DNA from: Balneolaceae bacterium
GTDB taxonomy: Bacteria; Bacteroidota; Rhodothermia; Balneolales; Balneolaceae
NCBI GenBank assembly: GCA_021767245.1
Contig: JAASTO010000074.1
Coordinates: 1 to 11,188 of the forward strand
Reading direction: 5' to 3'
DNA: 11,188 nucleotides
The notes beneath the pieces are model-generated. The model saw only the letters and a program-made list of their open reading frames with translations. It was not told the DNA's origin and did no database searches. Made by a program: the position numbers and the translations under genes. This document shows, piece after piece, positions 6,203 to 11,188 of the stretch (positions are counted from its first letter, which is position 1; each line of letters opens with the position of its first letter).

Positions 6203-8929
6203 TCAACTTTCAAAATCCTTAAGCTGATCCTTAAGTTTTTCAAGGCTTTCTTCGGTGTCCGCTTTCTTTTTCTTCTCTTTTTCAACGACGGCTTCCGGAG
6301 CATTATTTACAAAGCCGGCATTATTCAACTTCCCGTTTATGCCTTTCAGGAAACCTTCCAGCCGGTCAATCTCTTTTTGGATACGCTCTCGCTCTTTCTC
6401 AAAATCCACGAGTCCTTCCAGCGGTACATAGATCTCATTTCCATCTACCATAGAGGAGGAGTAAACCTTGGGCTTTTCAACCCGTGTGCCTACTTCAAGA
6501 CTTGAAATACTTTCCAGTTTTTCCAGTACAATTCGGTTCGCTAAAATTGATTGAGCGGTCGATTCGTCTTTCGTGTTGATGAAAACGCTTAATTCCTCTT
6601 TTGGCGATACGTTGACCTCAGAACGGATATTTCTGAGTGATGACACCATTTCCTGAAGAACCGCAAAGGTTTGAATATCATCTTTACTCATCAGGGATTC
6701 ATCCACTTTGGGCCATTCAGTAACCAACAAGGCTTCTTCAGTGGAACGCTCCTGAATATGCTGCCAGATCTCTTCACTAATGAATGGCATGAAAGGATGG
6801 AGGAGCTTCATCAGCTGCTCAAAAAAACCAAGTGCGGTGTTTAGTTTTTCCTTCGGAATATTTTGTCCATATTCCTCAGGTTTAGCTAACTCAATGTACC
6901 AGTCACAGAAGTCATCCCAGATGAGTGAGTAGATCTTCTTGATGGCATCATTCAGCTTGTAGTTATCAAAATCTTCATTCACCCCGGCAATGGTTTCCTG
7001 AATGCGGGCCGCCATCCACCGATCGGAAATATCCTCTTCATTGATCTTAGTTGTTGGCTCGTAATCCACACCATCTTCCATGTTCATAGTGAGGAACCGG
7101 AAGGCATTCCAGATCTTGTTACTGAAATTCCGGCCTTGCTCACACAGCTTTTCATCAAAAGGTAAGTCGTTTCCGGCAGGAGTGGCAAAGAGCATTCCCA
7201 TGCGAATTCCATCCGCACCATACTTGCTGATCAATTCGATCGGATCCGGAGAATTTCCGAGGCTCTTGCTCATTTTACGGCCTTTTTTATCGCGCACAAT
7301 ACCGGTGTAGTACACATTATCGAACGGTTTGTCGTCCATGTACTCATAACCGGCAATGATCATTCTGGCAACCCAGAAGAACATGATCTCAGGGGCTGTA
7401 ACAAGGTCTTTGGTCGGGTAGTAATAATCTAATTCCTTGTTCGGTTCCCGCTCCTGATATTCCCCGATATATTTTGGATCAAATACAGAGATCGGCCATA
7501 ACCAGGAAGAGAACCAGGTATCGAGCACATCTTCATCCTGACGGAGGTCCGATGCTGTAAGATCTTTATTGCCTGACTTTTCCTGTGCTTTTGTTAGGGC
7601 TTCCTCTTCTGTTTTAGCCACTACAAACTCGTCATCGCCTTCACCATAATAATAAGCAGGGATCCGGTGTCCCCACCAAAGCTGACGGGAGATACACCAG
7701 TCACGTACATTCTCCATCCAGTGGCGATAGGTATTCTTGAATTTAGCAGGGTGAAATTCAACCGTATCATCCATGACATTCTCAAGGGCCGGCTGTGCCA
7801 GCTCTTTCATGGAAACCCACCACTGCAGGGATAGTCGCGGTTCGATCACTACATCGGTTCGTTCCGAATAACCGACTTTGTTCTTATAATCTTCTACTTT
7901 CAGCAGGAGTCCGGCTTCTTCCAGATCCTTGGCTATTTGTTTTCGAACCTCAAAGCGGTCCATCCCGATATAAAGCTCACCGTCTTCACTGACCGTTCCA
8001 TCTTCATTAAGCATGTTGATGGTTTCAAGGTTGTGCTTTTGACCGAGATTGTAGTCATTCTCATCATGAGCCGGAGTTACCTTCAGGCAACCGGTTCCAA
8101 ATTCCATGTCCACATAATCATCCTGAATGATCGGTACTTCACGATCTACCAAAGGAACTATGACCTTCTTCCCGTGAAGGTGTGTGAAACGTTCATCCTC
8201 AGGATTTATACAGACCGCAGTATCCCCAAGTAGGGTCTCGGGTCGGGTAGTGGCAATTGTTACGTAATCATCCTCACCAACGATCTTATACTTAATGTGA
8301 TACAGTTTGGAGTTGACTTCCTTGTGGATAACCTCTTCATCACTCAGAGCTGTTTTGGCAGCCGGATCCCAGTTGATCATTCTCGCACCGCGGTAGATCT
8401 TTCCTTTCTCAAAAAGATCTATGAATACATCGATCACACTCTCCGAGTATTCGGGATCCATGGTGAAATTAGTACGGTCCCAATCACAGCTGGCACCTAA
8501 CTTCTTGAGTTGCTCAAGAATGATGCCGCCATGCTCGTGTGTCCACTCCCAGGCGTGTTCCAGAAATTCATCCCTTCCGAGATCACTTTTTTTTATGCCT
8601 TTTTCACGAAGTCTTCGAACCACTTTAGCCTCAGTAGCAATAGAGGCGTGGTCGGTTCCGGGCACCCAGCAGGCATTGTAGCCCTGCATGCGAGCTCTTC
8701 TTACCAACACATCTTGAATGGTGTTGTTGAGCATGTGTCCCATGTGTAGCACACCCGTAACGTTGGGAGGAGGGATGACCACGGTAAAAGATTCTCGGTC
8801 ATCCGGCTCAGAATGGAAATAATTATTCTCCATCCAATGCTGATACCATTTATCCTCAACTTTGGAGGCGTCGTATTGTGCGGGAATTTCTTTACTCAAG
8901 TCAACAATGTTTTTAACCACAGAGGGCAC
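6203..8929 (-). CDS. valS: Valyl-tRNA synthetase
   Basis: Class I aminoacyl-tRNA synthetase that activates valine with ATP, charges tRNA-Val, and hydrolyses mischarged Thr-tRNA-Val. Visible landmarks of the 908-residue frame: PPPNVTGVLHMGH (53-65) with the HIGH-type signature HMGH, GTDHA (91-95), editing-domain segment ATTRPETLLGD (226-236), WFSSWLWP (472-479), and KMSKS (552-556). These are followed by an all-helical anticodon-binding region (about 635-800) and a Lys/Glu-rich C-terminal coiled coil (about 841-905) that is characteristic of ValRS. The length is normal. The start is uncertain: the longest frame uses GTG at 8927-8929, which lies inside the inverted-repeat end of the neighbouring element. 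An in-frame TTG at 8897-8899 (giving M-SKEIPAQYD) would begin closer to where ValRS homology normally starts. GTG at 8918-8920 is a third option. No in-frame ATG precedes the conserved region. Confidence 0.97.
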   Translation of the reverse strand: MPSVVKNIVDLSKEIPAQYDASKVEDKWYQHWMENNYFHSEPDDRESFTVVIPPPNVTGVLHMGHMLNNTIQDVLVRRARMQGYNACWVPGTDHASIATEAKVVRRLREKGIKKSDLGRDEFLEHAWEWTHEHGGIILEQLKKLGASCDWDRTNFTMDPEYSESVIDVFIDLFEKGKIYRGARMINWDPAAKTALSDEEVIHKEVNSKLYHIKYKIVGEDDYVTIATTRPETLLGDTAVCINPEDERFTHLHGKKVIVPLVDREVPIIQDDYVDMEFGTGCLKVTPAHDENDYNLGQKHNLETINMLNEDGTVSEDGELYIGMDRFEVRKQIAKDLEEAGLLLKVEDYKNKVGYSERTDVVIEPRLSLQWWVSMKELAQPALENVMDDTVEFHPAKFKNTYRHWMENVRDWCISRQLWWGHRIPAYYYGEGDDEFVVAKTEEEALTKAQEKSGNKDLTASDLRQDEDVLDTWFSSWLWPISVFDPKYIGEYQEREPNKELDYYYPTKDLVTAPEIMFFWVARMIIAGYEYMDDKPFDNVYYTGIVRDKKGRKMSKSLGNSPDPIELISKYGADGIRMGMLFATPAGNDLPFDEKLCEQGRNFSNKIWNAFRFLTMNMEDGVDYEPTTKINEEDISDRWMAARIQETIAGVNEDFDNYKLNDAIKKIYSLIWDDFCDWYIELAKPEEYGQNIPKEKLNTALGFFEQLMKLLHPFMPFISEEIWQHIQERSTEEALLVTEWPKVDESLMSKDDIQTFAVLQEMVSSLRNIRSEVNVSPKEELSVFINTKDESTAQSILANRIVLEKLESISSLEVGTRVEKPKVYSSSMVDGNEIYVPLEGLVDFEKERERIQKEIDRLEGFLKGINGKLNNAGFVNNAPEAVVEKEKKKKADTEESLEKLKDQLKDFES
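8913..8929 (+). repeat. Left inverted end of the GxxExxY cassette
   Basis: 17-bp end TTAACCACAGAGGGCAC, followed inward by CACTGAG and CACAGAG units up to about 8945. Its last three bases are the GTG (minus strand) used by the longest valS frame. Confidence 0.7.
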
Positions 8930-8954
8930 TGAGGTGCACAGAGTGGTAGAATTA

Positions 8955-9329
8955 TTAATTAATTACTCTTTTAATGCCATTTTTCATCAACGAAACGTTG
9001 AAGTTTAGAAGCAACCCAAGTGGAAAATTTCCTAGTTTCAGATAGCTGAGAACTTGGGCAAAATGAACTTTATTTAGATTTTCAACTGCTTTCAGTTCAA
9101 GTACTAATCTTTTTTCAACCAAGAGGTCGATCCTGTAGCCACAGTCAAGTTCCACGTCTTCAAATTTAATTGGAATAGGCTTTTCTTTTTCGACCAGTAG
9201 ACCGTCTTTTCTCAAAACATAAAATAAGCACTCTTGGTAAGCAGATTCCAACAAGCCGGGGCCAAGTTCTTTATGAACCCGAATGGCTGAACCAATCACT
9301 TTATCAGTAAGCTCATCCAAAAGTATCAT
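8955..9329 (-). CDS. GxxExxY family protein (PD-(D/E)XK-like)
   Basis: A 124-residue protein of the GxxExxY family, a small group related to PD-(D/E)XK nuclease-like folds whose biological role is not established. The defining motif is GLLESAY (Gly25, Glu28, Tyr31), preceded by IRVHKELGPG. A nuclease-like core follows: Asp68 in YRIDLLV, then Glu78 and Lys80 in LVLELKA, spaced as D-x9-E-x-K. Glu28 may complete the metal site. Length is typical and the gene looks intact, with no frameshift. It has no signal peptide or membrane segment, so it is presumably cytoplasmic. It begins at the ATG at 9327-9329, 95 bp after the rsmB stop, and ends 25 bp before the GTG of the longest valS frame. By eye it is more AT-rich than its neighbours. 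The inverted repeats around it suggest it arrived as a unit. Confidence 0.88.
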   Translation of the reverse strand: MILLDELTDKVIGSAIRVHKELGPGLLESAYQECLFYVLRKDGLLVEKEKPIPIKFEDVELDCGYRIDLLVEKRLVLELKAVENLNKVHFAQVLSYLKLGNFPLGLLLNFNVSLMKNGIKRVIN

Positions 9330-9407
9330 TAGATAGTATATTTAGAAAATAACGTTACATAAGGCACTAGAGTTTTGAGCGAACCTACTCATACTCAGTG
9401 TCACTCT

Positions 9408-9424
9408 GTGCCCTCCGTGGTTAA
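9408..9424 (-). repeat. Right inverted end of the GxxExxY cassette
   Basis: Minus-strand TTAACCACGGAGGGCAC, one mismatch from the left end. Further inward it continues as CACAGAGTGACACTGAG, the same CAC(A/T)GAG units as on the left but in a different order. The rsmB stop codon begins at the very next base. Confidence 0.7.
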
Positions 9425-10744
9425 TTATTTCACTCGTTTCAACAGCACACCAAAGTGACCGTCACAGCCATGCTTATGAGGAAGAGTCTGATAGGAAAGT
9501 TTATCCTCAGCAAGCACTTCTTCAGGTAAATAATCGTCCAATGGCTCCAGCTCAAAGTTATCATACTTCTCAAGGAACTTAGATATTTGTTCCATATTTT
9601 CTTCCGGTTCCAGGGAGCAGGTACTGTACACCAGTCGGCCACCACGTTTTACCATGTTGGCAGCTTCTTCCAGTAATTCTTCCTGTAGAGCAACGGCATT
9701 TTTTAGGCCTTCTTCATCTCGTCTCCAGCGAAGATCAGCTCTTTTACTGAGTACACCGGTTCCGGTACAAGGGGCATCCAGAAGTACGGCATCAGCAAGA
9801 CCAAGGTTAACTTCACGAACATCCCCACCGCGAATCTTAATATTTTCAGCACCATAGTTCAGAGCACTTTCAGCCAGTTTTTGCAGGCGTTCGGTCGATA
9901 TATCCACTGAAGTGATCTCACCCTCTGCTTGCATCAGGTCAGCCATCATAATTGATTTGGTACCGGGAGCTGCACACAGGTCAAACACTTTTTCGCCGGG
10001 TTGTGGGTCCAGTATCGTAGGCGCAAAACCTGCGGCAATATCCTGAACCAGGCAAATACCTTTTCCAAGTAAACCCTTTTCAATAAAAGGTTGAACCGAT
10101 TCTACGCGATAGTAATAGGGAAGCCAGTCACTTGCTTCATATATCACATCCATTTTGTCCATTCGAAGCTCAAAATTCTCCGGCTTGGTACGCAGGCTAT
10201 TTACTCTGACATAGTAATGAGGGCGTGAATTATTAGCCTGCATCAGCTGAAAAGCTTCCCGCTCACCAAATCGTTTTCTCCATCGGGCTACCATCCACTC
10301 AGGGTGTGAAAAGGTGGTAGCAACTAACTTGTTTCGGTCTTTAAAAGCCGGTTTAGGAAGATTTTCACGATCTCTTTGCAGGTTGCGCATGATCGCATTA
10401 ACCAGGTCTCCGGTTTTGGAACCGAGTTTCATTTTAGCAATCTCAACAGCCTCGTTAATAGCGGCGTAGTCAGGCGTGCTATCCATGAATAGCATGTCAT
10501 AAATGGATAACCTGAGAATATTCTTTAAGCCCGGTTTCATTTCTGCCACTGAAACGCTGGAAAATTCATCGATCAAAAAATCCAGATAACTTCTTTTTCT
10601 TAGGATATTCTGTACGTATTCACGTACCTGAGCGCGTTCACGGGTTTCGAGTTCATCCGCTTTAGAATAATCCAATCGACCGTTTTCGTCGAAATCAATG
10701 AGAATGTCTACACTTACTGAGCGTTCTGATAATTCAGTTTCCAA
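9425..10744 (-). CDS. rsmB: 16S rRNA (cytosine-C5)-methyltransferase RsmB (Sun/Fmu)
   Basis: SAM-dependent enzyme expected to methylate C5 of cytosine 967 (E. coli numbering) in 16S rRNA. It has a NusB-like N-terminal RNA-binding domain (about 1-125, including KNILRLSIYDMLF at 74-86 and INEAVEIAK at 96-104). The Rossmann methyltransferase domain contains motif I FDLCAAPGTKS (254-264), motif IV LLDAPCTGTG (321-330) with Cys326, and motif VI YSTCSLEPEEN (373-383) with Cys376. In this family the motif VI Cys is the nucleophile and the motif IV Cys helps release the product; both are present. The 439 residues fit the family. The NusB-like domain separates it from RsmF/NOP2-type relatives. The start is a TTG (10742-10744): an in-frame TAA lies at 10757-10759, no ATG precedes the conserved domain, and the only other candidate is CTG at 10751-10753. 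No Shine-Dalgarno was seen. Confidence 0.94.
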   Translation of the reverse strand: METELSERSVSVDILIDFDENGRLDYSKADELETRERAQVREYVQNILRKRSYLDFLIDEFSSVSVAEMKPGLKNILRLSIYDMLFMDSTPDYAAINEAVEIAKMKLGSKTGDLVNAIMRNLQRDRENLPKPAFKDRNKLVATTFSHPEWMVARWRKRFGEREAFQLMQANNSRPHYYVRVNSLRTKPENFELRMDKMDVIYEASDWLPYYYRVESVQPFIEKGLLGKGICLVQDIAAGFAPTILDPQPGEKVFDLCAAPGTKSIMMADLMQAEGEITSVDISTERLQKLAESALNYGAENIKIRGGDVREVNLGLADAVLLDAPCTGTGVLSKRADLRWRRDEEGLKNAVALQEELLEEAANMVKRGGRLVYSTCSLEPEENMEQISKFLEKYDNFELEPLDDYLPEEVLAEDKLSYQTLPHKHGCDGHFGVLLKRVK

Positions 10745-10780
10745 AGGAGTCAGATTTTAAAAATTGTGGTTGCCTGCTAT

Positions 10781-10805
10781 AAAAAAAGGTGATTGTAGTC
10801 ACCTT
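10781..10805 (-). terminator. Rho-independent terminator-like hairpin upstream of rsmB
   Basis: On the minus strand, arms AAGGTGA/TCACCTT (7 bp, perfect) enclose a 6-nt loop and lead directly into a run of T (seven in all, counting the two ending the stem). The T-run exists only in the minus direction, so it should stop leftward transcription just before rsmB. It sits about 37 bp from the rsmB start. No gene is visible to its right for at least 380 bp. Confidence 0.6.
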
Positions 10806-10864
10806 CTGCACATAGATAAATTCGTTGCATGAAACCAATATTCCTATGTGGCTTCAATAGCTTT

Positions 10865-10896
10865 GAAAGATAAAATTTTAACGCGGGACTTGCTAA
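10865..10896 (-). promoter_or_regulatory. Possible Bacteroidota-type promoter, minus strand
   Basis: Minus-strand TATCTTTC (10865-10872) matches the Bacteroidota -7 consensus TAnnTTTG except at the last base. A TTAG (10893-10896, consensus TTTG) lies 20 bases upstream, within the usual spacing. A transcript from here would start near 10858 and reach the terminator-like hairpin after roughly 75-80 nt. Such short degenerate motifs often occur by chance. Confidence 0.22.
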
Positions 10897-10967
10897 TGAT
10901 AAGTAAGGTGTTTTGCAGGTTTTTTATTGGTAATCGATCTTTTCGCACTATAACCATAAGCTATTTC

Positions 10968-10999
10968 TCGGTCAGATGGCTTCGAGTCCATCAGACCGA
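10968..10999. repeat. Imperfect hairpin with tRNA T-arm-like loop
   Basis: Arms TCGGTCAGATGG and CCATCAGACCGA pair at 11 of 12 positions (one A-A mismatch) around the 8-nt loop CTTCGAGT. The loop resembles a tRNA T-loop, but no other tRNA part is present. First of the chain of four hairpins. Confidence 0.6.
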
Positions 11000-11058
11000 T
11001 GGTTGGATTCTTGCTACAACCCTCTGCTGCGGAACCTGGAGAAGTATTTCAATCGAAA

Positions 11059-11093
11059 GAACCTCCGAGCGTCCAGCGGTCCTCGGAGCGTTC
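11059..11093 (+). repeat. Hairpin unit, copy A (plus orientation)
   Basis: Stem GAAC-CTCCGAG / CTCGGAG-C-GTTC (11 pairs, one bulged C at 11089) with the 12-nt loop CGTCCAGCGGTC (11070-11081). It is the same unit as 11112-11148 in the opposite orientation, with different stem bases and a different loop centre. Confidence 0.7.
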
Positions 11094-11111
11094 GGTGTCG
11101 GCCTAAGTCCC

Positions 11112-11148
11112 GTAACGCTTGAAGGACCTTCGGACGCTTCAAGGTTAC
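11112..11148 (-). repeat. Hairpin unit, copy B (minus orientation)
   Basis: Read on the minus strand: stem GTAAC-CTTGAAG / CTTCAAG-C-GTTAC with the 12-nt loop CGTCCGAAGGTC. Compared with copy A, the bulged C, the AACCT lead-in, loop length and loop flanks (CGTCC..GGTC) are conserved. Three stem pairs and the three central loop bases differ. Confidence 0.7.
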
Positions 11149-11163
11149 TCTAATTGGGTCTCG

Positions 11164-11184
11164 TTACGGTGCTCCGCTCCGTAA
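11164..11184. repeat. Short hairpin at the right edge
   Basis: Arms TTACGG/CCGTAA around a 9-nt loop (TGCTCCGCT). It is the fourth hairpin of the chain; the repeat region probably continues past the window edge. Confidence 0.5.
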
Positions 11185-11188
11185 TGCA

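Larger units (their letters stand above)
8913..9424. mobile_element. TIR-bounded cassette carrying a GxxExxY gene
   Basis: The 512-bp stretch between rsmB and valS is bounded by inverted ends. The left end at 8913 reads TTAACCACAGAGGGCAC. The right end, read inward on the minus strand from 9424, is TTAACCACGGAGGGCAC, so 16 of 17 positions match. Both ends continue into more CACAGAG/CACTGAG-type units. The only gene inside is the small GxxExxY protein. The right end stops one base before the rsmB stop codon (9425-9427). The left end covers the annotated valS start. TTAA occurs at both extremities and may be part of the repeat or a duplicated target. There is no transposase, so any movement would depend on a factor elsewhere. 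The repeat is directly visible; mobility is inference. Confidence 0.6.
10745..11188. other. Gene-free region upstream of rsmB
   Basis: 444 bp in which I see no protein gene. The part next to rsmB (about 10745-10960) is AT-rich and holds a terminator-like hairpin and a possible promoter. The part from 10968 to the window edge is a chain of four hairpins. The one longer open frame here (10848-11153, plus strand) runs straight through these hairpins, has no recognisable domain, and reads like translated repeat. Confidence 0.7.

Noticed and set aside
8913..8945. Short repeated CAC(A/T)GAG units as a possible CRISPR array
   Set aside because: The units are about 9 bp, abut each other without spacers and occur only a few times at each cassette end. 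There are no cas genes.
10968..10999. Possible tRNA fragment or phage attachment site, because GATGG-CTTCGAGT-CCATC looks like a T-arm
   Set aside because: The loop has 8 bases instead of 7. No acceptor stem, anticodon arm or CCA end is found on either side, and no second copy for an att pair is visible.
10848..11153. 101-codon open frame on the plus strand
   Set aside because: It runs through all or part of three hairpin repeats, shows no recognisable domain, and is better explained by the repeat than by a gene.

Overview
Every convincing protein gene in this window lies on the minus strand. Read in the direction of transcription, right to left, the order is: a 16S rRNA m5C methyltransferase (rsmB-like), a small GxxExxY-family protein inside a short element with inverted-repeat ends, valyl-tRNA synthetase (valS), a PcrA/UvrD-type DNA helicase, a secreted outer-membrane beta-barrel protein, and the first 651 codons of the Lon protease (lon), which runs off the left edge. 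Moderate GC, leaders with little Shine-Dalgarno signal, TTG and GTG starts, and the type of outer-membrane protein (PorV/DUF5723-like, ending in Phe) point to the Bacteroidota/Balneolota/Rhodothermota group. A marine Balneola- or Gracilimonas-like bacterium is my best guess. This rests on sequence character only, not on a database match.

Layout. 1-1955: lon (partial). 1956-2085: lon leader with a weak hairpin. 2086-3597: outer-membrane protein, only 26 bp after the helicase gene and probably co-transcribed with it. 3624-5912: pcrA/uvrD helicase. 5913-6202: an intergenic stretch mostly filled by a symmetric element of about 186 bp made of nested hairpins. 6203-8929: valS. 8913-9424: a 512-bp element with 17-bp inverted ends that encloses the GxxExxY gene (8955-9329); its left end overlaps the annotated valS start and its right end abuts the rsmB stop. 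9425-10744: rsmB, with a TTG start. 10745-11188: no protein gene, but a terminator-like hairpin upstream of rsmB and a chain of four hairpins, two of them inverted copies of one unit.

The genes are mostly housekeeping: rRNA modification, tRNA charging, DNA repair/replication helicase and protein quality control. They do not form one dedicated pathway. The unusual material is between them: (1) a small PD-(D/E)XK-like gene carried by a TIR-bounded unit inserted between rsmB and valS, and (2) two different families of structured intergenic repeat whose paired copies differ by compensatory changes that keep the hairpins intact. I saw no CRISPR array, transposase, tRNA or rRNA gene.
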